A DNA stretch of 64,000 nt from Microbacterium aurantiacum (GTDB lineage: Bacteria; Actinomycetota; Actinomycetes; Actinomycetales; Microbacteriaceae): assembly GCF_021654035.1 (NCBI RefSeq), contig NZ_JAJPDW010000002.1, forward strand, positions 372,001-436,000, read 5' to 3'. Shown here piece by piece: positions 8,816-17,310 of the stretch. The notes beneath the pieces are model-generated. The model did no database searches and was not told the DNA's origin. It saw only the letters and a list, made by a program, of their open reading frames with translations. A program made the translations under genes and the position numbers. How positions within the stretch are numbered: position 1 is the stretch's first letter; every line of letters begins with the position of its first letter.

Positions 8816-9634
8816 ATGGATGATCTCGTGGCCCCCGTGGTGGCCGTGGCGCAGTCCGAGGCCGTCGTCGATGACGTCGACCGGAACCTGGTGACCCTCG
8901 CCCGCCTGGCCGCGCGAGCGCGCGATCTCGGTGCGGACCTCGTCGTGACCCCGGAGCTGTTCGCGACCGGATACGCCCCCGACCGAGCGTGGCGTCACGA
9001 CGGCGCGGCCGTACGCGATTCTTTGGCGGCCATCGCGCGCGCCGAGCAGATCGCATTGGTCGCCTCGAGCGTCGAGTCCGTCACCGGCGTCGAGGGCGCC
9101 GCGCACCGCATCACCGCGTCGCTGTTCGATCCGGATGCCGGAGAGGTCGTCCGATTCGGCAAGCGACACCTGTTCGGCGAGACCGAGCGGGCGTGGATGA
9201 CACCAGCGGACGCCTATGCGCCGCCGTTCACGTGGGCGGGTGTCTCCTGGGGCGGTGGCATCTGCTACGACGTGGAGTTCCCCGAATTCGCCCGAGCGCA
9301 GGCGCTCGCGGGCGCCGACATCCTCTTGATCCCGACCGCCGTGCCGGTCGCCGAGGAAGGCGTCGTCGGGCTCGGGGAGGCGTGGCGGTACTCCGCGTCG
9401 CTGACGTCGACGCTGCAGGTGCCCGCGCGTGCTCTGGAGAGCGGCGTCGCCATCGCGTACGCCAACCACTGCGGCCCGGGTTTCACCGGCCGCAGCTGCA
9501 TCGCGACACCGTTCGGTCGTCACGCGGTGCTCCTCGGCGACAGCGAGGACGTCGCGGTCGCGCGGATCCCGCTGGATGCCGTGCGCCACGCGCGGGCCGT
9601 GAACACGTACGGCCCCGATCTCGCGCGCGGGTGA
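8816..9634 (+). CDS. carbon-nitrogen hydrolase (nitrilase superfamily)
   Basis: A 272-aa enzyme of the nitrilase/amidase superfamily. The catalytic triad is visible as Glu47 (VVTPELF), Lys116 (RFGKRHLF) and Cys150 (GGGICYDVEFPE). Such enzymes hydrolyse amides, nitriles or carbamoyl groups with a cysteine nucleophile. AGGAGG five bases upstream fixes ATG 8816; a TTG further upstream is not used. It is divergent from the transporter/dehydrogenase unit across the palindrome at 8736-8756, and ends 11 bp from the convergent TetR gene. It likely acts on the compound brought in by the NCS1 permease. Confidence 0.88.
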   Translation: MDDLVAPVVAVAQSEAVVDDVDRNLVTLARLAARARDLGADLVVTPELFATGYAPDRAWRHDGAAVRDSLAAIARAEQIALVASSVESVTGVEGAAHRITASLFDPDAGEVVRFGKRHLFGETERAWMTPADAYAPPFTWAGVSWGGGICYDVEFPEFARAQALAGADILLIPTAVPVAEEGVVGLGEAWRYSASLTSTLQVPARALESGVAIAYANHCGPGFTGRSCIATPFGRHAVLLGDSEDVAVARIPLDAVRHARAVNTYGPDLARG

Positions 9635-9645
9635 GCGTCCGCCTC

Positions 9646-10245
9646 TTACAGCGGGACGGCAAGGAAGCCCGACAGGATGCGGCGGATCACCGCGGATTGA
9701 TGTATGCCGGAGTCGGTATAGAGAGCTTGGAGTTGGAGGCCGTCGGAGAGGGCGACGTACGTCCGAGCCGCGTCGGCGGGGAGCATGTCGCCCCGCAGCA
9801 GGCCATCGGCTTGCAGTTGGAGGAAGCTCGAGAGCACGTTGTCGTAGATCAGTGCGTATCGATCCTGGAAGTACTCGTGCATCGGATGATCGACGTCTGT
9901 GGCCTCTGCGGCGATGATCGCGAACATGCGAGTCAGGTCTCGGTCGGCCTCGTCGCGTTCGGCGATCGCGACGAGCCCTCGCAGGAGGTCGAGGCCACTG
10001 CGCCCTTCCAGACGGGTCTGCGCGTCGAGGTCACGGCGCTCGAAAACGGCCTCGAGGAGCTCGGTCTTGCTGGCGAAGTGGTGGGTGAGACCGGGCGCGG
10101 TCATGCCGGCGCGCTTGGCGATCTCCGCGACCGTGGCGCCGCTGAAGCCGACCTGCGAGAAGACGGAGAAGGCGGCGTCGACGATCTGCTCTCGACGCTG
10201 AGCGGTCTTGCGGTACTCCCCGCGGGCTTTCACCGATGTCGCCAT
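9646..10245 (-). CDS. TetR family transcriptional regulator
   Basis: A 199-aa regulator with a typical N-terminal DNA-binding region (ATVAEIAKRAGMTAPGLTHHFASK, split here as residues about 37-60) and a C-terminal ligand domain of the TetR_C_6 kind. It is divergent from the ABC importer operon across 113 bp, so it is the natural local regulator of sugar uptake and the GH3/GH78 enzymes. TATCTT lies six bases before its ATG, so its own mRNA may be leaderless. Confidence 0.85.
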   Translation of the reverse strand: MATSVKARGEYRKTAQRREQIVDAAFSVFSQVGFSGATVAEIAKRAGMTAPGLTHHFASKTELLEAVFERRDLDAQTRLEGRSGLDLLRGLVAIAERDEADRDLTRMFAIIAAEATDVDHPMHEYFQDRYALIYDNVLSSFLQLQADGLLRGDMLPADAARTYVALSDGLQLQALYTDSGIHQSAVIRRILSGFLAVPL

Positions 10246-10275
10246 CGCATCAAGATAACAACACGATAAAAACCT

Positions 10276-10303
10276 TTGCCCTCTAAGAAATTGGTGTTAG
10301 CGT
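10276..10303 (+). promoter_or_regulatory. promoter of the ABC importer operon
   Basis: TTGCCC at 10276-10281 and TAGCGT at 10298-10303 are separated by 16 bp, 55 bp upstream of the substrate-binding protein ATG. The surrounding sequence is unusually A/T-rich. No clear operator palindrome could be identified. Confidence 0.45.
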
Positions 10304-10358
10304 GACGACGTTGGCACGACGCCGCAGTCGCAATCACCCGTACCCGGAAGGACGTGCG

Positions 10359-11885
10359 ATGACGCACCGCAAGACCGCCCTCACCCTCGCCGCACTCGGC
10401 ACCGTCTCCGCGCTGGCTCTCGCCGGCTGTTCCTCGACGCCGGGAGGTGGGGCCGACGACGCGGAGCTTCGTCTCGGAATGGTCACGCCGCTGACGTCCT
10501 TCGCCCCGTGGGAGGCGTCGTGGGCGAACCAGTCCCCGTATCTCCAAGCGGTCTACGACACGCTGCTGCGTGCCGAGCCGGACGGCACGGTCGTCCCCGG
10601 CCTCGCGAGCGAGTGGGTGTGGAATGACGAGCGCACCGAACTCACGCTCACGCTCCGCGAGGGTGTGGAGTTCAGCGACGGCGAGGCCCTGACCTCGGAG
10701 GTCGTCGCGGAGTCGCTCACGCGCTTCCGCGACGGAACCAGTGAGAACGCCGGCTTCCTCGCGGCGGTCGAGAGCGTCGAGACGCCCGACGCCGGCACCG
10801 TCGTCATCATCCTGTCCGAGCCCGATCCGGCGATGGAGACATATCTGACCCAGAACGCCGGACTCGTCGGCGGGTCGGCGATGTGGGATTCTCCGGACGC
10901 GCAGACGACGCCGATCGGCACAGGACCGTACACGCTGGACGCCTCGGGCACCGTCCCCGGTTCGACCTACGTCTTCGAGGCGAAGGAGGACTACTGGGAT
11001 CCCGAGTCCGTGCACTATGACGAGATCATCATGAACGTCTACGGCGACGCGACGGCCCTCATGAACGCCGTCAAGGGCGGCCAGGTCGATGCGACGAACA
11101 CCCAGACCCCCACCCAGATCCCGGAGGCCGAGGCGGCCGGGTACACGGCGAACCTCATCGAGCAGACCTGGACCGGATTCGTCCTCGCTGACCGCGACGG
11201 CACGCTCAATCCGGCGCTCGGAGACCCCCTGGTGCGTCAGGCGTTCAACCTGTCGCTCGATCGAGAGGGTCTCGTCCAGGCGCTCGCCGGGGGCTACGGC
11301 ACCCCGACGACCCAGGTCTTCTCGACCACGTCCGGCGCGTACGTCGACGCGCTCGACGACGCCTACCCCTACGACCCCGAGCGCGCGCGGGAGCTGCTCG
11401 CCGAGGCGGGGTACCCCGACGGCGTGACGATCACGATGCCCTCGACCGACTTCGTGCCGGAATCGACCTTCGCGCTCTACTCCGAGCAGCTCGGCGAAGG
11501 CGGCTTCGACATCGTGTGGGAGATGTCCGGAGACGACTTCTTCGGACAGCTCCTCGGCGGCAGCTACGAGGCCTTCTCGATGCAGCTGCAGGTCGACCCG
11601 ACGCCGTGGCAGACGATGCAGTTCTCGATGCTCCCCTGGTCGACGTGGAATCCCTTCCGCGTCGAGGACCCGCAGATCATGGAGTACATGACCGAGCTGC
11701 GCACCGCGGAGGGTGCCGAGGCCGAAGCGATCGGCGCCGAGCTCAACACCTACATCGTGGAGCAGGCCTGGTACGCACCGGTGTTCCGCAACCAGAGCGC
11801 CTTCCTCACGAACGCGGACACCGTCGTTGAGATGCAGAGCGACAACGCGGTGCCCTACCTCTGGAACATCACCCCCGCACAGTAG
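10359..11885 (+). CDS. ABC transporter substrate-binding lipoprotein (family 5)
   Basis: A 508-aa extracytoplasmic solute-binding protein. The signal peptide ends in lipobox LAGC with Cys24. Family 5 features include LREGVEFSDGEALTSEVV and the IGTGPYTLD segment. Proteins of this family bind oligopeptides, nickel or, often in actinobacteria, oligosaccharides. GGAAGGA upstream supports ATG 10359. It opens an operon with two permease genes, two ATPase domains, GH3 and GH78, so a glycoside carrying rhamnose is the likely ligand rather than a peptide. A strong hairpin follows its stop. Confidence 0.88.
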   Translation: MTHRKTALTLAALGTVSALALAGCSSTPGGGADDAELRLGMVTPLTSFAPWEASWANQSPYLQAVYDTLLRAEPDGTVVPGLASEWVWNDERTELTLTLREGVEFSDGEALTSEVVAESLTRFRDGTSENAGFLAAVESVETPDAGTVVIILSEPDPAMETYLTQNAGLVGGSAMWDSPDAQTTPIGTGPYTLDASGTVPGSTYVFEAKEDYWDPESVHYDEIIMNVYGDATALMNAVKGGQVDATNTQTPTQIPEAEAAGYTANLIEQTWTGFVLADRDGTLNPALGDPLVRQAFNLSLDREGLVQALAGGYGTPTTQVFSTTSGAYVDALDDAYPYDPERARELLAEAGYPDGVTITMPSTDFVPESTFALYSEQLGEGGFDIVWEMSGDDFFGQLLGGSYEAFSMQLQVDPTPWQTMQFSMLPWSTWNPFRVEDPQIMEYMTELRTAEGAEAEAIGAELNTYIVEQAWYAPVFRNQSAFLTNADTVVEMQSDNAVPYLWNITPAQ

Positions 11886-11892
11886 ACCGCCC

Positions 11893-11925
11893 GCCGGAGC
11901 GGGAGGACGCACCTCCCGCTCCGGC
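11893..11925 (+). terminator. intercistronic hairpin after the substrate-binding protein gene
   Basis: A perfect 14-bp stem (11893-11906 with 11912-11925) and a 5-nt loop, no T-run. In ABC operons such structures typically stabilise or attenuate so that the binding protein is made in excess over the permease; that role here is inferred. Confidence 0.6.
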
Positions 11926-11940
11926 CAACGGAAGACACCC

Positions 11941-12882
11941 ATGATCCCGTACATTCTGCGCAGGCTCCTCGAGGGAGCAGTCACGGTCGTGACGCTCGCC
12001 GTCGCCGCCTTCTTCCTCCTCTACCTCGGTGCGCGCGACACCGCGCGCAACATCGTCGGTCAGACCGCATCACTGGAGATCGTCGCTCGCAAGGAGGCCG
12101 AGCTCGGACTCGACCGGCCGATCGCGGTGCAGTTCGCCGACTGGGCCGGATCCGCGCTGACCGGCGACTTCGGTCGCTCCTGGTTCACCGGCGAGCCGGT
12201 GGCGGATGCCGTCGTCGGGCGTTTGCCGGTCACCCTGTCGCTCACCATCGGTGCGGTGGTGCTCTCCGCGATCGTCGCCATCGTCATCGGTGCGCTCGCC
12301 GCCGGGCGCCGAGGAGCGGCCGATCGCTCGGTGCAGATCCTCTCCGTCGTCGGGGCTTCGATCCCCGGATTCCTCCTCGCGCTGATCCTGGTCGTGATCT
12401 TCGCGCTGAACCTCGGGTGGTTCCCGGCCACCGGCTACGTCCGGCCCGAGGCATCGGTGCTGGGGTGGCTCGCCACCATCACCCTCCCGGTCATCGCGCT
12501 GTCGGTCGGGGCGATCGCCGCCGTCGCCCAGCAGGTACGCGGCTCGATGATCGACGCGCTGCGTCTGGACTACGTCCGAACGCTCCGCGCCCGTGGGCTC
12601 CCGGACCGGCGCGTGGTCTATCGCCACGTCCTGCGCAACGCCGCAGGGCCCGCCCTCAGCATGCTCGGCCTGCAGTTCGTCATCATCTTCGGCGGCGCTG
12701 TCGTCGTCGAGCAGGTGTTCTCCCTCCCCGGCCTCGGGCAGTCCGCGATCTCGGCGACATCGCGGGGTGACGTTCCGCTCATCATGGGCGTCATCCTGGT
12801 CACCGCTGTGATCGTCGTGCTCGTCAACCTCGCCGTCGACCTCGCGCAGGCCTGGCTCAATCCGAAAGTGCGGCTCAGCTGA
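11941..12882 (+). CDS. ABC transporter permease (DppB/OppB type)
   Basis: A 313-aa permease with six helices. The N-terminal YILRRLLEGAVTVVTLAVA and the EAA loop (LRLDYVRTLRARGLPDRRVVYRHVLRN, residues about 200-226) are typical of the DppB/OppB subunit. ATG 11941 follows the hairpin after the binding-protein gene. Its stop shares one base with the ATG of the next gene, indicating translational coupling in the importer operon. Confidence 0.9.
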   Translation: MIPYILRRLLEGAVTVVTLAVAAFFLLYLGARDTARNIVGQTASLEIVARKEAELGLDRPIAVQFADWAGSALTGDFGRSWFTGEPVADAVVGRLPVTLSLTIGAVVLSAIVAIVIGALAAGRRGAADRSVQILSVVGASIPGFLLALILVVIFALNLGWFPATGYVRPEASVLGWLATITLPVIALSVGAIAAVAQQVRGSMIDALRLDYVRTLRARGLPDRRVVYRHVLRNAAGPALSMLGLQFVIIFGGAVVVEQVFSLPGLGQSAISATSRGDVPLIMGVILVTAVIVVLVNLAVDLAQAWLNPKVRLS

Positions 12883-14654
12883 TGACCACCACTTCCATCC
12901 CCACCCCGCCGGCGCCGCGCGGTTCGATCGCCGCCCGGATGCTGCGCAATCCGCTGGGCGTCATCGCGGCGAGCTTCCTGCTCCTCGTCCTCCTCGTGGC
13001 CGCGATCGGGCCCTTCCTGGTTCCGTTCGACCCGACGAAGTCGGTGCTCGCAAACGTGTTCCTCCCGCCGGGTACGGAATACCTCCTCGGTGGCGACAGT
13101 GCGGGCCGCGACGTCCTGTCTCGACTGGTCGTGGCCACCTCGGTCAGCCTTGCGGGCGCGACGATCACCGTCGTCGTCGCTGCCCTGCTCGGCATCCCCG
13201 CCGGTCTCATCGCCGGATACCGCGGCGGGTGGGCCGACTCGATCATCGCGTGGGCGGCGGGTCTCCTGCTCGCGCTGCCCGGGATCGTCGTGCTCCTCGC
13301 TGCGCGCGCGGTCATCGGCCCGTCGATGTGGACCATCATGGCGATCTTCGGCGTCATCGTCGCGCCCTCCTACTACCGCGTCGTCTTCAACGCCGTCCGC
13401 GCCGTGCGCGAAGAGCTGTACATCGATGCCGCGCGGGTCGCGGGTCTGAGTGACTGGCGCATTATCGGGCGCCATGTGCTCACCGCGGTGCGCGCCCCTG
13501 CCATCCTGCTGACGTCGGGTGTCTTCGCAGTCGGCATCGGCATCCAGGCCACCCTCGACTTCCTCGGTCTCGGGGATCCGTCGCTGCCGACCTGGGGAGG
13601 AATGCTCTCCGAGGGCTTCTACAACATCTTCCGCGCGCCGACCCTGCTCATCTGGCCGACCGTGGCGATCGCGCTGACCTGCATCGCCTTCACCCTGTTC
13701 GGCACGGCGCTGCGGGACGAGCTCGAACTCGCGGGCGACAAGGTCCGCCGCGCATCCGCGGGCTGGGTCGAACCGGATGCGCGACCGGAACCGCCGATCG
13801 TGCACGCCGAGAGCCCGGACACCGCGTCGGCGCCGCTACTCGACGTCAGCGACCTCTCCGTCGCCTACCCGGTGGAGGGCGGGTGGAAGACGGTGGTGGA
13901 CGCGATCTCGCTGCGCATCCGCCCCGGCGAGGTGCACGCCCTGATCGGAGAGTCTGGGTCGGGCAAGACCCAGACCGCATGGTCGATCCTGGGCCTCCTC
14001 CCGCAGGGCGGCACCGTGGTCTCGGGCAGCATCGTGTTCGAGGACACCCAGCTGGCCGGTGCGGACGCGGCGACGCTCGCCGGCCTGCGCGGACACCGCA
14101 TCGGGTATGTGCCGCAAGAGCCGTTGAGCAACCTCGACCCCTCGTACACCGTGGGGCATCAGCTCGTCGAGCCGATGCGGGTCGTTCTCGGACTTCCTCG
14201 TGGCGAGGCGAAGGCGCGTGCCCTGGAGCTGCTGCGCAAGGTCGGGATCCCCGACCCCGCGCGGACTTTCCGGGCCTATCCGCACGAGATATCCGGGGGG
14301 ATGGCGCAGCGAGTGCTCATCGCCGGTGCGATCGCGTGCGAGCCTTCGCTCATCATCGCCGATGAGCCCACGACGGCGCTGGATGTGACGGTGCAGGCCG
14401 AGATCTTGGAACTCCTGCGCCATGCACAACGCGAGACCGGGGCGGCGATGCTCCTCGTCACCCACAACTTCGGCGTCGTCGCCGACCTCGCCGACCGCGT
14501 CTCGGTCATGCGCACCGGGACGATCGTCGAGACGGGGCCGGTCCTGGCGGTCTTCGACGAGCCTCGTCACCCGTACACCCGGGCTCTCTTCGGCGCCCTC
14601 CTCGACGATGCCCCGCCGCGCGAGGACCTGACCACCTCGGAGGTGTCGCGATGA
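12882..14654 (+). CDS. ABC transporter permease/ATP-binding fusion (DppC-DppD type)
   Basis: A 590-aa fusion. Residues about 1-290 are a DppC-type permease (N-terminal membrane anchor, EAA loop at YIDAARVAGLSDWRIIGRHV). Residues about 315-590 are an ABC ATPase with Walker A GESGSGKT near 355, signature ISGGMAQR and Walker B LIIADEPTTALD, plus the oligopeptide-type C-terminal extension. Such fusions are known in actinobacterial family-5 importers. It follows the DppB gene with a one-base overlap and its stop overlaps the next ATPase start by four bases, so all transporter parts are translationally coupled. Confidence 0.9.
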   Translation: MTTTSIPTPPAPRGSIAARMLRNPLGVIAASFLLLVLLVAAIGPFLVPFDPTKSVLANVFLPPGTEYLLGGDSAGRDVLSRLVVATSVSLAGATITVVVAALLGIPAGLIAGYRGGWADSIIAWAAGLLLALPGIVVLLAARAVIGPSMWTIMAIFGVIVAPSYYRVVFNAVRAVREELYIDAARVAGLSDWRIIGRHVLTAVRAPAILLTSGVFAVGIGIQATLDFLGLGDPSLPTWGGMLSEGFYNIFRAPTLLIWPTVAIALTCIAFTLFGTALRDELELAGDKVRRASAGWVEPDARPEPPIVHAESPDTASAPLLDVSDLSVAYPVEGGWKTVVDAISLRIRPGEVHALIGESGSGKTQTAWSILGLLPQGGTVVSGSIVFEDTQLAGADAATLAGLRGHRIGYVPQEPLSNLDPSYTVGHQLVEPMRVVLGLPRGEAKARALELLRKVGIPDPARTFRAYPHEISGGMAQRVLIAGAIACEPSLIIADEPTTALDVTVQAEILELLRHAQRETGAAMLLVTHNFGVVADLADRVSVMRTGTIVETGPVLAVFDEPRHPYTRALFGALLDDAPPREDLTTSEVSR

Positions 14655-15499
14655 CCGCGTCCTCGTCGCTGCTCGAGATCGAGGATCTCGAGGTCACCTA
14701 TGTCGCCCGTGGCCTCCGGTCACGCTCCTTCCGCGCGCTCGCGGGGGTGAGCCTGGATATCCGGCCGGGCGAGACGGTGGGACTGGTCGGCGAGTCCGGC
14801 TCGGGAAAGAGCACGCTCGGCCGCGCCATCCTCGGCCTCGCGCCCGTGACCGCCGGCGTCATCCGCTACCGCGATCGCGACATCGCGCACCTCGGGAGAA
14901 GGGAGCGGCGCGCGCTCTCGAGCGACATCCAGGTCATCTTCCAGGACCCGTATTCCTCGCTCAGCCCCTCCCTGACCGTGGGAGACACGCTCGCCGAGCC
15001 GCTGCGCGCGCAGGGGATGGCCGGCCGCGACGCCACGGCGCGGATCGCGGAGCTGCTCGATCTCGTCGGGATGCCGTCGGATTCGGTGCGACGGCTCCCC
15101 CGTGAGTTCAGCGGCGGACAGCGCCAGCGCGTGGCGATCGCTCGCGCTCTGGCGCTCGAACCGGCACTCATCGTGTGCGACGAGCCCGTCTCCGCACTCG
15201 ACCTGACGACCCAGGCGCGCGTGCTGGACCTGCTGAAGGAGGTGCAGCAACGGACGGGTGTGGCGTATCTCTTCGTCTCGCACGATCTCAACGTCGTCCG
15301 GGTCATGAGCCACCGCGTTTCGGTGATGTACCGAGGAGAGATCGTCGAACACGGTCCGGCGGCGCAGGTCACGACCGCCCCGGCCCATCCCTACACCCAG
15401 CGCCTGCTGCTGGCTTCACCCGTGGCGGATCCCCGCGCGCAGGCCGAGCGCCGCGCCGAGTTCGCCCGCACCCGACCCCAGACGGAGAACGCCGCATGA
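14651..15499 (+). CDS. ABC transporter ATP-binding protein (DppF/OppF type)
   Basis: A 282-aa ATPase with Walker A GESGSGKST near residue 45, Q-loop at VIFQDPYSSLSP, signature FSGGQRQRV and Walker B LIVCDEPVSALD. It pairs with the ATPase half of the preceding fusion to form the two-domain motor of the importer. ATG 14651 overlaps the previous stop (ATGA) and its own stop overlaps the GH3 start, tying transport to glycoside hydrolysis. Confidence 0.9.
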   Translation: MTASSSLLEIEDLEVTYVARGLRSRSFRALAGVSLDIRPGETVGLVGESGSGKSTLGRAILGLAPVTAGVIRYRDRDIAHLGRRERRALSSDIQVIFQDPYSSLSPSLTVGDTLAEPLRAQGMAGRDATARIAELLDLVGMPSDSVRRLPREFSGGQRQRVAIARALALEPALIVCDEPVSALDLTTQARVLDLLKEVQQRTGVAYLFVSHDLNVVRVMSHRVSVMYRGEIVEHGPAAQVTTAPAHPYTQRLLLASPVADPRAQAERRAEFARTRPQTENAA

Positions 15500-17310
15500 C
15501 CGGCACCACACTGAGCCCCGCCATCTCATCATCGACCGACATCGACGTGCGCGCACGCACGATCGTCGAGCGGATGACCGTGGCGGAGCGCGTCGGACTG
15601 CTGTTCCACCCCATGATCTTCGTGGGCTCGCCCGTCGAGGTCGACCAGCCGTCACCCCTCGGACCCTCGCTGCGCGAGCTGATCGTCGAGCGCGGCATCC
15701 GTTACTTCTGCCTCGGCGCGATTCCCCCGGTGGCGCATGTCCGCGAGGCGCTCGACGATCTCCAGGCACTCGCCCGGTCGACCGGGTCGCGATTGCCGAT
15801 CGTCTTCTCCACCGACCCGCGTCACTCGTTCGTCCAGAACGACGGCGCGAGTCACCGGGCCGACGGCGTCTCGCAATGGCCGGAACCCATCGGGCTGGGC
15901 GCGATCGGCGACGAAGACCTCGTCCGACGCTTCGGCGAGGTCGTGCGTGCCGACTATCGGGCCCTCGGTATCCGGATGGCGCTGCACCCGCAGATCGACC
16001 TCGCCACGGAGCCGCGTTGGGCGCGCCAGGCGCAGAGTTTCGGGGCCGACCCCGAGCACAGCGCCCGTCTGGTCCGCGCGTACCTCGAGGGGCTGCAGGG
16101 GGCGCATCTCGGACCGGAGAGCATCGCCGCGACGACGAAGCACTTCCCCGGCGGTGGGCCGCAGAAGGACGGCGAGGATCCGCACTTCGTGTATGGCCGC
16201 GAGCAGGTGTATCCCGGCGGTCGGTTCGAGGATCACCTCGTTCCCTTCCGTGCCGCGATCGAGGCGGGAACGGCCGCGATCATGCCCTACTACGGCATGC
16301 CGGTCGGACTGGACCTGCATGGAGAGCGGATCGAAGAGGTCGGCTTCGCCTTCAACCGTCAGCTGATCACCGGGCTTCTGCGTGAGCGGCTCGGCTTCGA
16401 CGGCGTCGTGCTCAGCGACTTCGGTCTCGTCACCGACGCGACCGTATTCGGCAAGCCGTTCCCCGCGCGGGCGTGGGGAGTGGAGCACCTGTCGCCGATC
16501 GAGCGCGTTCGGCGCCTCTTCGACGCCGGCGTCGACCAGCTCGGCGGGGAGAACGACCCGGCTCTGGTCTTGGAACTGATCGATCGCGGCGAGATCGACA
16601 CGGCCCGCGTCGACGCGTCGGCGACGCGACTGGTGCGCCTCCAGCTGCAACTCGGTTTGCTGGATGAGCCGGATGGCGACGGGCGCGCGAAGGCGGAAGG
16701 CGATGCGGCTGCCGGGGGTGCGGATGGGTTCGTCGCTTCCCCCGAGCACATCGCGCTCGGGATCCGCGCGCAGTCGCAGGCCATGACGGTCCTCGCCGAG
16801 CGCGAGGGGATCCTGCCCCTCGGTCCGGAGCTCCGCGTGCACCTGCGCGACCTCGCGCCGGCCGCTGCCCCGGCGGGATGGCAGGTCGTTGCTCCCGAGG
16901 ACGCGGAGATCGCCGTGGTTCGTGTGGGCGCGCCTTTCGAGCCCCGTGACACCTACTTCCTCGAGAGTTCGATGGAGCAGGGGTCGCTCGCGTTCGACAC
17001 CACCGTCGTCGACGGCATCCGCGCGCTCGCCGAGCGGATGCCGGTGGTGCTCGTGGTCACGCTCAGTCGCCCCGCGATCCTCACCCCTCTCGCCGACACG
17101 GTCGCCGCTCTGGTCGGCGACTTCGGTGCCGGAGACGCCGCGGTGATCGCGGCGCTGACGGGCGAGGTCGAGCCGGTCGGACGCCTGCCGTTCGAGCTTC
17201 CGCGCAGCATGGACGCCGTCCGATGCAGCAGCCCCGACGTCCCCTCGGACACGGAGGACCCGCTCTTCCCGATCGGATGGAGCGCGCGCGGCGGGAGTGT
17301 GCGCTCGTGA
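15496..17310 (+). CDS. glycoside hydrolase family 3 enzyme
   Basis: A 604-aa GH3 protein without signal peptide, hence cytoplasmic. The (beta/alpha)8 domain shows KHFPGGG near residue 215 and the catalytic nucleophile Asp308 in GVVLSDFG; a C-terminal alpha/beta sandwich follows. GH3 members are beta-glucosidases, beta-xylosidases or N-acetylglucosaminidases; the H-x-D dyad of the NagZ type is not evident, favouring a glucosidase-like activity. Its ATG overlaps the ATPase stop and its stop overlaps the GH78 start, so it trims what the importer brings in, in company with rhamnosidase. Confidence 0.88.
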   Translation: MTGTTLSPAISSSTDIDVRARTIVERMTVAERVGLLFHPMIFVGSPVEVDQPSPLGPSLRELIVERGIRYFCLGAIPPVAHVREALDDLQALARSTGSRLPIVFSTDPRHSFVQNDGASHRADGVSQWPEPIGLGAIGDEDLVRRFGEVVRADYRALGIRMALHPQIDLATEPRWARQAQSFGADPEHSARLVRAYLEGLQGAHLGPESIAATTKHFPGGGPQKDGEDPHFVYGREQVYPGGRFEDHLVPFRAAIEAGTAAIMPYYGMPVGLDLHGERIEEVGFAFNRQLITGLLRERLGFDGVVLSDFGLVTDATVFGKPFPARAWGVEHLSPIERVRRLFDAGVDQLGGENDPALVLELIDRGEIDTARVDASATRLVRLQLQLGLLDEPDGDGRAKAEGDAAAGGADGFVASPEHIALGIRAQSQAMTVLAEREGILPLGPELRVHLRDLAPAAAPAGWQVVAPEDAEIAVVRVGAPFEPRDTYFLESSMEQGSLAFDTTVVDGIRALAERMPVVLVVTLSRPAILTPLADTVAALVGDFGAGDAAVIAALTGEVEPVGRLPFELPRSMDAVRCSSPDVPSDTEDPLFPIGWSARGGSVRS

